Origin: Myxococcus stipitatus
GTDB lineage: Bacteria > Myxococcota > Myxococcia > Myxococcales > Myxococcaceae
Assembly: GCF_021412625.1 (NCBI RefSeq)
Contig: NZ_JAKCFI010000008.1
Location: 1 to 64,000, forward strand
DNA length: 64,000 nt
Reading direction: 5' to 3'
Shown: in pieces, positions 10,163-21,082 of the stretch
Layout of the letters: every line of letters starts with the position of its first letter
Position numbering within the stretch: position 1 is the first letter of the stretch
Position numbers and translations under genes: made by a program
Notes under the pieces: generated by a model
What the model was told of the DNA's origin: nothing
Database searches by the model: none
Seen by the model: only the letters and a program-made list of their open reading frames with translations

Positions 10163-11566
10163 TCACGACTCCAGCGGGCGCAGCGTGCCGGCGCTCATCT
10201 TGTTGAAGCGCCACAGCAGGGCCACCGCCACGGTGATGAGCCCCGCGCACAGGCCCCACCAGATGCCCAGCACCCCCAGCCCCACCTCGAAGCCCAGCAG
10301 GAACGTCAGGGGCAGTCCCACGGCGTAGTGCCCCACCATGTTGGCCAGGAAGGTGAAGCGCGTGTCCCCCACGCCGCGCAGCACGCCGGCGCCCACGCCC
10401 TGCACGCCGTCGAAGACCTGGAAGAGGGCGCTCACCATCAACAGCGGCACCGCCAGCGGCAGCACGTCGTCCGGCGCCCCCGCCAGCCTCGCCAGCGCCG
10501 TGGGGAAGCACGCGAACACCAGCGCGCCCAGCGCCATGAAGCCCGCGCCCCCGGCGAAGGCCATGAAGCCGCTGCGCCGCGCCGCCGCCGCGTCGCGCGC
10601 CCCCACCGCCCAGCCCACCCGCACGCTGCCCGCGTTGCCGATGCCCATCGCGACGGTGAACGTCACGCTCGAGAAGGAGATGGCGATCTGATGCGCGCCC
10701 ACGCTCGCGGGCCCCAGCCCCGCGGCCAGCACGCCCGCCAGCGCGAAGACGCCAATCTCCGCCGCGATGTGCAGGCCAATGGGCACGCCCACCCGCGCCG
10801 CCTGCGCCAGGTCCCTCCACACCGGCCAGCGCGAGGGCCGCCCGTGCGGCGCCCCGGCCACGGTCGACACGGAGAACACCACCACCCCCAGCTGGAGCGC
10901 CGTGCACAGCGACGTCGCCAGGGCCGAACCCGCCACGCCCATGGCCGGCACCGCCCGGAGCGGCCCGAGGAACTCCGGCAGCACCCCGCCACCGAACACC
11001 AGCAGGATGTCGGCGCCCAGGTTGAGGACGTTGGCCAGCACCGTCGCCACCACGAGCGGACGCGTGAAGGCCGTGGCCTGGAGGTACGAGCGCATCGTGA
11101 GGAACGCCAGCATCAGCGGCATGCTCGGCGCGCGCCACAGCAGGTAGTCCCACGCTCCGGCGATCTCCGCCTCGCCCACGCCCGCCAGCGGCAACAACCG
11201 CGGCGACAGGAGCAGCAGGACGCCGAGGACCAGCCCCGCGAACAGCGACATCCACCCGCCCTGCCACAACAAGGCCCGCGCCCGCGCCAGGTTGCGCGCC
11301 CCCACTGCCTGGGACAGGAGCGGGTCGAAGCCCATCATCAGCCCCATGCCGAAGCCGCTGACGGCGAAGAACAGGCCGTTGCCCAGCCCCACGGACGCCA
11401 GCGCCAGCGTGCCCGCGCGCCCCACCACCAGCGTGTCCACCAACCCCATGAGCGCCTGACCGCCCTGCGCGATGGCGATGGGCACCGCCAGCTTCATCAG
11501 CGCCTGGAACTCGGCGCGATAGGAGCCTCGGACTTCACCTTGGGGGGGAGCGACGGCGGTGGACAT
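10163..11566 (-). CDS. MATE family multidrug/toxin efflux protein
   Basis: This 467-residue membrane protein has about twelve hydrophobic segments in two similar halves, as in NorM/DinF-type MATE antiporters that expel cationic or amphipathic compounds in exchange for H+ or Na+. The first half begins with AVPIAIAQGGQALMGLVDTL, the typical start of a MatE domain with its VD pair, and the second with GVPIGLHIAAEIG. Length is normal for the family. The ATG at 11566 gives a 20-residue cytoplasmic lead. Ion and substrate cannot be read from the sequence. Confidence 0.92.
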   Translation of the reverse strand: MSTAVAPPQGEVRGSYRAEFQALMKLAVPIAIAQGGQALMGLVDTLVVGRAGTLALASVGLGNGLFFAVSGFGMGLMMGFDPLLSQAVGARNLARARALLWQGGWMSLFAGLVLGVLLLLSPRLLPLAGVGEAEIAGAWDYLLWRAPSMPLMLAFLTMRSYLQATAFTRPLVVATVLANVLNLGADILLVFGGGVLPEFLGPLRAVPAMGVAGSALATSLCTALQLGVVVFSVSTVAGAPHGRPSRWPVWRDLAQAARVGVPIGLHIAAEIGVFALAGVLAAGLGPASVGAHQIAISFSSVTFTVAMGIGNAGSVRVGWAVGARDAAAARRSGFMAFAGGAGFMALGALVFACFPTALARLAGAPDDVLPLAVPLLMVSALFQVFDGVQGVGAGVLRGVGDTRFTFLANMVGHYAVGLPLTFLLGFEVGLGVLGIWWGLCAGLITVAVALLWRFNKMSAGTLRPLES

Positions 11567-11695
11567 GGCGGGTCGGGGCTATAGCGCCTTCCGGGATGGA
11601 ATGCGCCCACCGCGAGCGACGCCCCGCCGCCCCCCTGCCTGACCCGCGCGCCCAACCCCGGAAGTCCGGAGCCTGGCGCGCGCGTCAACACGACG

Positions 11696-13804
11696 TCACG
11701 GCGTGGGGGCCTCGAAGAGCGTGGTGGAGAGCGGCGTCTGGAGCGACCCCAGCTTCGCCACGCGCACGCCCGCGTCGGAGATGGCGTACACGTAGTCGTC
11801 CGCCATCACGCTGCGGCGCACCGTCGGCTGCCAGTACCACGACCACCGGGGCTCGTTGACCGTCCGGTACACGTCCCCCATGGAGATGGAGCCCACCTGC
11901 GTGAAGCCCGCCGCGGTGTCCACCCGGTAGACCAGCAGGTCGCTGCGGAAGCCGGACCAGTAGTCGTAGGGGTTGTAGGTGTAGTCCGTGAAGGGGATGG
12001 CCAGCAGCTGCTTCTCCGCGAAGTAGTTGAAGGCCTTGTGCTCGTAGAGCGCCTCGCTGTAGCTGCTCGTCGAGCCGATGCGCTGGGTGAACGCCTCCTT
12101 CGGGTGCGCCATGTCGCTCACGTCGAACAGCGTCAGCTTGAGCGAGCGGCCCGTCGGAGAGCCGTCGTCGGCGCGGTCCTCGCCGAGCGTCAGCAGATGG
12201 GTGGTGCCCAGCGGGTGGATGTACGTGGAGAAGCCCGGAATCTTCAGCTCCCCCACCTTGCGCGGGTGCGCCGGGTCGCTCAGGTCGAAGGTGAACAGCG
12301 GGTCCACCTGCCGGAAGGTGACGACGAAGCCGCGGTCGCCCACGAAGCGCGCGCTGTAGATGCGCTCGCCCGGGGCCAGGTCCTCGCTGCGCCCCAGCTC
12401 CACCAGCTGCCGGTCCTGCTCGCCCAGGGTGACGACGCGGCTGATGCCCGCGTCCACGCTGGAGACGCGGTTGGTCGGGTCCAGCACCGCGTTGCGCACC
12501 GTGGTGGCCACGCGCAGCACGCCCTGGTGCTCGTCCATGGCGAACTGGTTGACCAGCGTCCCCTCCACCGTGCCGCTGGCCACGTACGTCGTCTTCCCGG
12601 GCTCGCGGATGTCGAACTTGTGCAGGTAGGAGAAGTCCTTCTGGTTCGCGTCCGTGTGCCACCACCAGTGCGGCGTCGCCAGGTAGAGCGACTCCGCGGA
12701 GGCGTAGATTGCCCCCGGCTGCGTCACCAGGTTGGTGCGGTCGACCGGCACGGCGCCCTCGGCCGCGTCCAGGTCCAGCGACACCACCGTCACGAAGCCC
12801 AGGCCCACCGGCGCGTTGGCGTGGAAGAAGTCCTGGCAGTCCGGCTCCAGCGCGCGCGTCGTCCCGTCCGCCGCGACGCTGCGGCCCAGGGGCCGCCACA
12901 GCTCGAGCGTCTGCTCGCGGATGAGCTTCTCGTTCTGGGCGATGAGCGCGTCGATGGCCTTGTTCAGCCGGTCGTTGTCCTCGTAGACCTCCCGCGAGTA
13001 CTCGACCCCCATCCGCACGCCCTCCGGCCAGCGGAACGCGTCCGACAGCACCAGCCGCACCGTCCCGCCCACGCGCCGCGCGTTGAGGTAGTTGCCGGGC
13101 AGGTACACCTGCTGGCGCACCTGGGGCGAGGCGAGCGTGGACACGTCCACCACCGTCACCTTCATCGTGTCGCTGTAGGAGTAGTTGCAGCCCCCCGCGC
13201 AGTCCGGCATGGGCGCGTCTCCCACGAAGCCAAGGCCGATTCCCACCGACGGATGGCCGGGGCGCTCCTCGTAGACCTGGGAGGTGATGACCAGCCGCTG
13301 GCGGTCCGGGTCATAGAGCATCTGGGAGGGCCAGCCCTCGATGTCCAGCGTCGCCGCCAGGGTGAGCTGCTCCGCGGGCCAGGAGCGGTGCAGGTACAGC
13401 TTCTTGCCCGACAGCACGAAGATGCGCGTGCCGTCGTTCTGCACGAAGTCCGCCTCGTGCACGCCCGCCACCTGGTTGTTGGTGCCGGTGTGGTTGTCCG
13501 GCCCCCGGCCGCCGCCGCTGCCCGCGCCGTCCTCCATGGGCGCCCCCGTGGGAGGCACCGGCGCGTCGTCCCACCTCTGGAACCAGTTCCCACGGCGGCG
13601 CGTGGACTCGAGGTAGGCGCGCATCTGCTTCGTCGCCGCGTCCTCGATGAAGCCCTCCAGCGCCTCGCAGGTCTGGAACGGCTCCAACCGGGCCTTCATC
13701 TGGACCGGCTCGTTCTCCATCTCCGGGTAGGACCTGGAGCCGTCACACCCCGCCACCGCCACCGCCAATCCCATCCACGCGTAGCGCTTCCACTGTCGAA
13801 TCAC
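11696..13804 (-). CDS. Lipoprotein with C-terminal beta-propeller domain
   Basis: The 702-residue protein begins with a lipoprotein signal (lipobox AVAGC), so it is exported and lipid-anchored. The rest resembles the secreted beta-propeller family PF09826: repeated blade segments such as GTRIFVLSGKKLYLHRSW, RGFVVTFRQVDPLFTFDLSDP and DDYVYAISDAGVRVAKL. GTG at 13804 is chosen because GGAGAGAGGG lies just upstream and the lipobox then falls at residues 15-19; a longer frame to 13876 lacks export logic. Two cysteines in CAGGCNYS may form a disulphide. Specific function unknown. Confidence 0.85.
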   Translation of the reverse strand: MIRQWKRYAWMGLAVAVAGCDGSRSYPEMENEPVQMKARLEPFQTCEALEGFIEDAATKQMRAYLESTRRRGNWFQRWDDAPVPPTGAPMEDGAGSGGGRGPDNHTGTNNQVAGVHEADFVQNDGTRIFVLSGKKLYLHRSWPAEQLTLAATLDIEGWPSQMLYDPDRQRLVITSQVYEERPGHPSVGIGLGFVGDAPMPDCAGGCNYSYSDTMKVTVVDVSTLASPQVRQQVYLPGNYLNARRVGGTVRLVLSDAFRWPEGVRMGVEYSREVYEDNDRLNKAIDALIAQNEKLIREQTLELWRPLGRSVAADGTTRALEPDCQDFFHANAPVGLGFVTVVSLDLDAAEGAVPVDRTNLVTQPGAIYASAESLYLATPHWWWHTDANQKDFSYLHKFDIREPGKTTYVASGTVEGTLVNQFAMDEHQGVLRVATTVRNAVLDPTNRVSSVDAGISRVVTLGEQDRQLVELGRSEDLAPGERIYSARFVGDRGFVVTFRQVDPLFTFDLSDPAHPRKVGELKIPGFSTYIHPLGTTHLLTLGEDRADDGSPTGRSLKLTLFDVSDMAHPKEAFTQRIGSTSSYSEALYEHKAFNYFAEKQLLAIPFTDYTYNPYDYWSGFRSDLLVYRVDTAAGFTQVGSISMGDVYRTVNEPRWSWYWQPTVRRSVMADDYVYAISDAGVRVAKLGSLQTPLSTTLFEAPTP

Positions 13805-13963
13805 GGGAAACCCTCTCTCCTTCGTCGGCCCCACGCGGGCACGGAGCGGCCAGTCGCCCCACCGGCCCGGTGGCATCGCGCGGGGCGTGTTGCCACGCCC
13901 ATGCCAGCGGTGACATCCGCCAGGACTCCGGGACTTCCAGGGGTTTGCGGGGCAAGGCCCCTC

Positions 13964-15133
13964 TCAGAAACCTGAGGCGCGGGGCGTCCCGGGAGCGGGA
14001 AAACCGAGGGTGCGCGGCACGAAGCGGACGAACTGCTGGGTCAGCGACGGGTCCATCTTCTCCAGCCGCAGGCCCATGCCGGCCGGGGCGCGGAAGGCGC
14101 CCGGGGGGCGGGGCGGGTTGGACCAGGCCACGGTGGCCTCGGCGGAGCAGGGCGTGCGCTGCCCGGCGAGCAGCACCTTCAGGGCCAGCCGGCTGCCCTC
14201 GCGCGCGGGGGTGAGGGTGCGCACGAAGAGGGCGCCGGGGCTGGCGTCGTGGCTGAAGCCCGAGTGCGTGGGGCCGCCCCCCACCGGGGAGAACTCCACC
14301 ACGGTGAAGAAGGGCACGCGTTCGGCGGCGCGCAGCGGCACCCGGTCCGGCGCCAGCCGCGACAGCACGCGCGAGAGCAGCTCGTCGGCGCCCAGGTGGC
14401 GCTTCTCCAGCAGCGGCGCGCCGCTGAGCGCCTGGGCCCGGGCCAGCACCTCCGAGGACTCCTCCGCGCGCGACAGCAGCACCAGCGGCTTGCGCGGGCC
14501 CAGCTCGTGGAGGCGGGCGGCCAGCGCCAGCGCTTCGCGGGGCGCGCGGGAGACGTCGACGAGGAAGCCATCCAGCTGCCCGACGTGCTCGGCGGCCAGC
14601 CGCTCCGCGTCCTGAGCGTCGCGGGCGTAGAGCACGTGCAGCCCCTCCTGCTCCAGCGCCCCGCCGAGGAAGGTGTGCAGGAAGCGGCCCCCCTCCACCA
14701 GCAGCACGCGGCGGCCTCGCGGAGCGCCCTCCCTGGCGCGCTCGCGGGCGCCGCGCACGGCGACCAGCTTGGCCTGCAGTGCCTCCAGCGTGACGGGCTT
14801 GGGCAGGAAGTCGTCGGCGCCCGCGCGCCAGCAGTGCATCACCTCGTGGGGCTCGCCCGCGGAGGTGAACATGATGACGGGCACGTTGCGGCCGGCCGGG
14901 TGGGCCTTCACCGCGCGGCACACCTCGTCGCCCTGCATGCGCTCCATGCGCAGGTCCATGAGGATGAGCATGGGCGCGCGGCGGGACAGCTCCGCCAGGC
15001 ACGCCTCGCCGCCCTCCAGCGTCACCGGCTCGCAGCCCAGCCGCGCCAGGTGCAGCCGCACCACCTCGCGCGCGGTGCGGGAGTCGTCCACCACGAACAC
15101 GGCCTCGCGCGCGGTGGAGGAGGGGGCATTCAT
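13964..15133 (-). CDS. Two-receiver response regulator with PilZ-type C-terminus
   Basis: The 389-residue protein has three parts. Residues 9-125 are an intact receiver: acidic pair in VVDDS, phosphoacceptor aspartate in LMDLRM, Thr in MFTSAG and Lys in LPKPV. Residues 140-265 look like a second receiver that keeps an aspartate (FLVDVS) but has VEGG where the acidic pair should be, so it is probably a pseudo-receiver. The C-terminal 110 residues (VVEFSPVGGG to GMGLRLEKM) resemble the Myxococcus PilZ domain TIGR02266, a possible cyclic-di-GMP or protein-binding output. The gene starts 2 bp after the Hsp70 stop codon, so the two are surely co-transcribed. Confidence 0.85.
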   Translation of the reverse strand: MNAPSSTAREAVFVVDDSRTAREVVRLHLARLGCEPVTLEGGEACLAELSRRAPMLILMDLRMERMQGDEVCRAVKAHPAGRNVPVIMFTSAGEPHEVMHCWRAGADDFLPKPVTLEALQAKLVAVRGARERAREGAPRGRRVLLVEGGRFLHTFLGGALEQEGLHVLYARDAQDAERLAAEHVGQLDGFLVDVSRAPREALALAARLHELGPRKPLVLLSRAEESSEVLARAQALSGAPLLEKRHLGADELLSRVLSRLAPDRVPLRAAERVPFFTVVEFSPVGGGPTHSGFSHDASPGALFVRTLTPAREGSRLALKVLLAGQRTPCSAEATVAWSNPPRPPGAFRAPAGMGLRLEKMDPSLTQQFVRFVPRTLGFPAPGTPRASGF

Positions 15134-15135
15134 GG

Positions 15136-16959
15136 TCAGGCGCGCGGCTCCTGCTTGCCGGACAACAACTGCGTGAGCTGCCGGGCGATGGCCGCGCACT
15201 TCGCCGCGTCCTTGTCCTCCAGCGCGCTGCGCCCGCCGTCGAGCAGCCGCTGCACGGTGCCCACCGCGGCCTCGGCCTCCGGGCTGGGGTTCTCCTGCGC
15301 GCTCTTCTGGAGCAGCCGCGACAGCTTCTCGCCGCGCTCCAGCAGCTTGCGGAACGTCTCCTCCGCGCGCCTGGCGTCCACCACGCCCTGCGACTTCGCG
15401 TAGTGGGCCTGCTCCGCGCCCAGCTTCTCCGCCTCGCTCTGCGGCAGGCCGGGGCGCGCCTCCAGGCGCACCGTCTCCATGTTGCCGGTGGTCAGGTCCG
15501 TGGCCTTCACCGCGAGGATGGCCTCGCCGGACAGCTCGAACACCACCTCCAGCGGGACGTCGCCGCGCGCGGCCACGTGCAGGTTCTTGAGCACCACCTC
15601 GCCCAGCTTGTGGTTCTCGTCCTGGAACTCGCTCTCCCCCTGGTACACGGGGATGCGCGCCTCGGACTGGCCGGCGGTGCCGGGGAAGAAGATGTCGCGC
15701 GCGACGACGGGCACGCCGGTGTTCTTGGCGATGAGCCGCTTCACCCGCCCGCCCAGCACGCCCACGCCCAGGCTCTGGCTGGCCACGTCGAGCAGCAGCG
15801 CCTGGCCGGACTGGCGCAGCAGCTCGTCCGCCTGCACCGCGGCGCCCAGCGCCACCGCCTCGTCCGGGTGCACGTCCGTGGACGGCGCGCGGCCGAAGAA
15901 GTCCGCCACCAGCCGGCGCACCAGCGGCACGCGCGTCATGCCGCCCACCAGCAGCACCACGTCCACCGACCGCGGGTCCATGCGCGCCTCGCGCATCACG
16001 CCCTCGCACACCTCCAGGCAGCGGCGCGACAGCGGTTCGGACAGCGTCTCGAAGAACGAGCGCGTCAGCACCGTCTCCAGGTCCGTCGTGCGGCGGCCCC
16101 CGGAGGCGTCGCCCAGGCCGGAGACGGAGATGGTCGCCTCCTCGTGCTCGGTCAGCTCGCGCTTGGCGGCCTCCGCCGCGACCTTGAGGCGGCGCAGGCT
16201 GGGCGCGTCCTGCGCCACGGCGGCGCGCAGCTCGTCGTCCACCTGGGCCAGCAGCCACTGGACGATGCGCTGGTCGAAGTCCTCACCGCCCAGCCGCGGA
16301 TCGCCGCCGGTGGCGCGCACCTCGAAGACGCCGGACTTCACGTCGAGGATGGACACGTCGAACGTGCCGCCGCCCAGGTCGAACACCAGCGCGTTGCCCT
16401 CGAAGCCGCGCGACAGGCCGTACGCCAGCGCCGCCGCCGTGGGCTCGTTCACCAGACGCACCACGTCCAGTCCGGCGATGGTGGCCGCCTCGCGCGTGGC
16501 CTGGCGCTGGTTGTCGTCGAAGTTGGCGGGGACGGTGATGACGCACTTGGAGACGGGCCGGCCGAAGTGCGCCTGCGCGTCGAGCGCCAGCTCGCCCAGA
16601 ATCATCGCCGACACCTGCGTGACGGGCAGCACGCGCCCGGCCAGCTTCACGCGCACGTCGCCCGCGGGCCCCGCCACCAGCGGATAGGGCACGAGCGCGC
16701 GCGCCTGCTGCACCAGCTCCGGCGTGTAGCGCCGCCCCAGGAAGCGCTTGGTGGCCCACACCACGGAGTCCGGGTGGTCCTCCGACAGCGCTTGCGCGGC
16801 CTGGCCCACCACGCGCTCTCCGGCCTTGTTGATGCCGAGGACCGAGGGCGTCAGCCTGCCGCCCGCACGTGAGGGAATGAGCCGGGGCCGTCCATCCTCC
16901 ACGGTGGCCACGGCGCTGTTGGTGGTACCCAGGTCGATGCCGATGACGGGGTCATGCAT
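15136..16959 (-). CDS. DnaK-like Hsp70 chaperone
   Basis: The 607-residue product is an Hsp70: nucleotide-binding signatures IDLGTTNSAVA, FDLGGGTFDVSILD and VLLVGGMTRVP, then a beta substrate-binding domain (residues 385-500) and a short helical lid. It lacks the long acidic, EEVD-like or Gly-rich tail of housekeeping DnaK and has no dnaJ or grpE beside it, so it is likely an accessory paralogue. ATG at 16959 puts the DLGTTNS loop near the N-terminus as usual; a GTG at 16980 would add seven residues. The receiver/PilZ gene follows directly. Confidence 0.92.
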   Translation of the reverse strand: MHDPVIGIDLGTTNSAVATVEDGRPRLIPSRAGGRLTPSVLGINKAGERVVGQAAQALSEDHPDSVVWATKRFLGRRYTPELVQQARALVPYPLVAGPAGDVRVKLAGRVLPVTQVSAMILGELALDAQAHFGRPVSKCVITVPANFDDNQRQATREAATIAGLDVVRLVNEPTAAALAYGLSRGFEGNALVFDLGGGTFDVSILDVKSGVFEVRATGGDPRLGGEDFDQRIVQWLLAQVDDELRAAVAQDAPSLRRLKVAAEAAKRELTEHEEATISVSGLGDASGGRRTTDLETVLTRSFFETLSEPLSRRCLEVCEGVMREARMDPRSVDVVLLVGGMTRVPLVRRLVADFFGRAPSTDVHPDEAVALGAAVQADELLRQSGQALLLDVASQSLGVGVLGGRVKRLIAKNTGVPVVARDIFFPGTAGQSEARIPVYQGESEFQDENHKLGEVVLKNLHVAARGDVPLEVVFELSGEAILAVKATDLTTGNMETVRLEARPGLPQSEAEKLGAEQAHYAKSQGVVDARRAEETFRKLLERGEKLSRLLQKSAQENPSPEAEAAVGTVQRLLDGGRSALEDKDAAKCAAIARQLTQLLSGKQEPRA

Positions 16960-17117
16960 GGGGGCAGTCGGGACCCCCACGCTACGGGTCTTGCCGCCCG
17001 CTCGCCAAGCCCCCTCGCTCCAGACCCGCCTCCAGGCGGTCGCTTCCCTGGTCGCTTCATCGGATACCGCACGAAGGTGGACTCGCGCTCGGCGCCCATG
17101 CTAAGGGCGCGCCCGCC

Positions 17118-17663
17118 ATGGTGAACGTGTCCATCGCCCGCCGCTACGCCCGCGCCCTCCTCGACGTCTCCTCGGAGGGTGGCCGCGTCGACGCCATCGC
17201 CGAGCAGCTGTCCTCCATCGCGGACGTCTTCGCGAAGAACGCCGAGCTGGCGGACGTGCTCGAGAACCCCGCCTACACCCGGGGCCAGCGCGCCCACGTG
17301 GTGGAGGGGGTCATGAAGCTCGTCCCCGGCCTGGAGCCCGCGCTGGCCAACACCCTGCGCCTGCTGGTGGACCGCAACCGCCAGGGCTACATCGGCGACA
17401 TCGCCCGCGTCTTCCGCGACATGGCGGACGCCCGCGCCGGCCGCGTGCGCGGCAACGTCACCACCGCCGCCCCGCTGTCCGCGGACGTGCTCGCCCAGCT
17501 GCGCGACACCCTCCAGAAGCTCACCCAGCGCAACGTCGTCCTCCAGACGCACGTCGACCCCAGCCTGCTCGGTGGCGTGTCCGCCCAGGTGGGCAGCATC
17601 CTGTACGACGGCAGCCTGCGCACCCAGCTCGAGGAGCTGCGCCGCGAGCTGAAGCAGCACTAG
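17118..17663 (+). CDS. atpH: ATP synthase F1 delta subunit
   Basis: The 181-residue protein matches the OSCP/delta subunit that joins the F1 head to the peripheral stalk. It has the typical N-terminal IARRYARALLDVS helix, a helical N-domain, and the C-terminal segment VDPSLLGGVSAQVGSILYDGSLRTQLEELRREL that marks the family. Length is normal. Upstream is the divergent Hsp70 operon rather than atpF, and atpA follows only after an inserted kinase-like gene, so the classical atp order is broken here. Confidence 0.95.
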   Translation: MVNVSIARRYARALLDVSSEGGRVDAIAEQLSSIADVFAKNAELADVLENPAYTRGQRAHVVEGVMKLVPGLEPALANTLRLLVDRNRQGYIGDIARVFRDMADARAGRVRGNVTTAAPLSADVLAQLRDTLQKLTQRNVVLQTHVDPSLLGGVSAQVGSILYDGSLRTQLEELRRELKQH

Positions 17664-17783
17664 CCGTCTCGGGACTCCTCCCGTAGTCCGGGGCAAACCG
17701 GTATTCCCTGCTGCCCTGGCGCGGCGGTATAGTCGACGGGTCTCGCGCGGGCCTCCGCTCCGCGCCCATCCAGCGACCCGAGC

Positions 17784-19265
17784 ATGCCGCAGTCCCCGTT
17801 CCTCCGCCTCCCTGGCGTCGCGCCCTCCGCGACGGCGCCCGAGGAGGCGTGGCCATTCCTGGGCGCCCTCCTCAACGCGTCGGGGTATGGCATCGCGCTG
17901 CTGGACCGGGAGCTGCGGTCGGTCTGGGTGAATGGCGCGCTGGCGGCGCTGTCCGGCCGGGAGCCCCGCTTCCACCTGGGCCGGCCCTTCGTGGAGACGT
18001 GGCCGCAGGTGGCCGGGACGCTGGGGCCGCTGATGTCGCGGGCGCTGTCGGGCGAGGACGTGGGCGAGACGCCCGTGTCCGCGGAGGCGGTGCCGGGGCC
18101 GGGCGAGCAGCACCTGCGCGTGGGGCTGGTGCCGGCGCACCAGGCCGGGGTGCTCGCGGGGCTGGTGCTGTGGGTGCGCGACGAGACGGAGCGCGTGCGG
18201 GAGGAGCGGCGCCTGCGCGAGCGCGAGACGCACATGCGCAGCCTCGCGGACGTGGCGTGCGACGGGCACTTCCTGCACGACAACGGCATCGTGCTGGACG
18301 CCAACCGGGGCCTCGCGAGCATGCTGGGGCACGCCTCGCCGCAGGAGTTGATCGGCCACCACCTCATCGAGTGGGTGGCGCCGGAGTTCCGCCCCGCCGT
18401 CATGTCCGCGGTGGAGCGCGGCGTGGAGACGCCCTACGAGGTCATCTGCCTGCGCCGCGACGGCCAGCGCATCCCGCTGGAGGTGCTGGCGCGCTACGTG
18501 CCGTACGACGGCCGCCGGGTGCGGCTGGCGGCGCTCTGGGACATCCGCGGGCGCAAGGCGGCGGAGGAGCGCGCCGAGCGCACCGAGCGGTTCCGGGAGC
18601 AGCTGCTGGGCGTGGTGGACAACGACCTGCGCTCGCCTTTGCAGACCATCCAGCTGGGCACCGGCGCGCTGCAGCGGCTGGGCGGCATGGCGGAGCCCCA
18701 CGAGCGGCTGGTGGGGCACATGGCGCACGCGGCCCGGCGCATGGAGCGGATGATCCACGAGCTGCTGGACTTCACCCGGGCCCGGCTCTCCGGCGGGCTG
18801 CCCGTGCGGGCGGAGCCGGCGCTGCTGGACGAGCTGGTCCAGCGCGTGGTGGAGGAGCGACGCCAGGCCCACCCCGGCCGCCCCTTCCAGGTGGACAGCC
18901 GGGGCGACGTGCGGGGTTTGTGGGACGCCGCGCGGCTGGCGCAGCTGGCGGACGCCCTGCTGGGCACCGTGCTCCAGCACACCCCGGAGGAGGCCCCCGT
19001 CGTCGTGCGGCTGAGCGGCGCGGTGGGGGGCGTCAGCCTGTCGGTCCACAGCGACGCGCTCGTCGTGCCCGTGGAGGAGCACGCCAGCCTCTTCGAGCCC
19101 TTCCGCCGGGGCCGTCCCGCCAGCTCCGAGGGCCTGGGCCTGGGCCTGTTCCTCGCCCGTCAGGTGGCCCAGGCCCATGGTGGGAAGCTCGCCGTGGAAT
19201 CCTCCCAGGGCGCGACCCGCTTCGTCGTCTGGCTGCCCCGCGAGGCGACGGGCGCCTTCCGCTAG
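17784..19265 (+). CDS. Sensor histidine kinase-like protein lacking catalytic residues
   Basis: The 493-residue protein has two PAS-like regions (about 28-135 and 145-255), a HisKA-like helix pair and an HATPase-like C-terminus. The H-box reads VVDNDLRSPL where the family has (S/G)HDLRNPL: Asn280 replaces the phosphoacceptor His. The N-box is LADALLGTVLQHTP, without the conserved Asn residues, and the DxGxG loop before SLFEPF is absent, while the later GLGLGLFLARQVAQAHGG glycine loop remains. It should therefore not autophosphorylate and may be a sensor or scaffold. It has no transmembrane segment. It sits between atpH and atpA in the same orientation, 120 bp after atpH, and is followed by a hairpin. 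Confidence 0.88.
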   Translation: MPQSPFLRLPGVAPSATAPEEAWPFLGALLNASGYGIALLDRELRSVWVNGALAALSGREPRFHLGRPFVETWPQVAGTLGPLMSRALSGEDVGETPVSAEAVPGPGEQHLRVGLVPAHQAGVLAGLVLWVRDETERVREERRLRERETHMRSLADVACDGHFLHDNGIVLDANRGLASMLGHASPQELIGHHLIEWVAPEFRPAVMSAVERGVETPYEVICLRRDGQRIPLEVLARYVPYDGRRVRLAALWDIRGRKAAEERAERTERFREQLLGVVDNDLRSPLQTIQLGTGALQRLGGMAEPHERLVGHMAHAARRMERMIHELLDFTRARLSGGLPVRAEPALLDELVQRVVEERRQAHPGRPFQVDSRGDVRGLWDAARLAQLADALLGTVLQHTPEEAPVVVRLSGAVGGVSLSVHSDALVVPVEEHASLFEPFRRGRPASSEGLGLGLFLARQVAQAHGGKLAVESSQGATRFVVWLPREATGAFR

Positions 19266-19271
19266 GGGCAC

Positions 19272-19291
19272 ACCCCCCTCCCCGAGGGGGT
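19272..19291 (+). terminator. Hairpin after the kinase-like gene
   Basis: ACCCCCCTC can pair with GAGGGGGT around a CCC loop 7 bp after the stop codon. No T-run follows. If functional it separates the kinase-like gene from atpA, which would then need its own promoter in the 158 bp that remain. Confidence 0.4.
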
Positions 19292-19449
19292 CCGAGCGAC
19301 CCGACTTACCGGGCTGATAATCCCCCGCGAGCCCCGGATGTCGAGCGCATTGCAGCGGGTGGGGGTGCGTGGTAAGGGGCCCCGACTTCTAAGCTTTGGC
19401 GGACCCGAACCGACCCGGCCCGCCCCCTGTTCGAGGACGCAAAACGCCC

Positions 19450-20997
<1,548 letters not shown>

Positions 20998-21031
20998 TCG
21001 CTCCGGCAGGCCCCCGAGGCCCGCCGCACCG

Positions 21032-21073
21032 AGCCCCGCGCTCCCCTCACCGGGAGGCGGGGCTTCGTGTTTT
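21032..21073 (+). terminator. Rho-independent terminator after atpA
   Basis: AGCCCCGC pairs with GCGGGGCT, with an inner CTCCC/GGGAG stem, and TCGTGTTTT follows. It lies 35 bp after the atpA stop and ends the atp transcript. Confidence 0.75.
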
Positions 21074-21082
21074 CGCGGCGGG

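Noticed and set aside
19311..19330. GATAAT -10-like box before atpA
   Set aside because: No -35 box lies at the right distance, so a promoter cannot be claimed.
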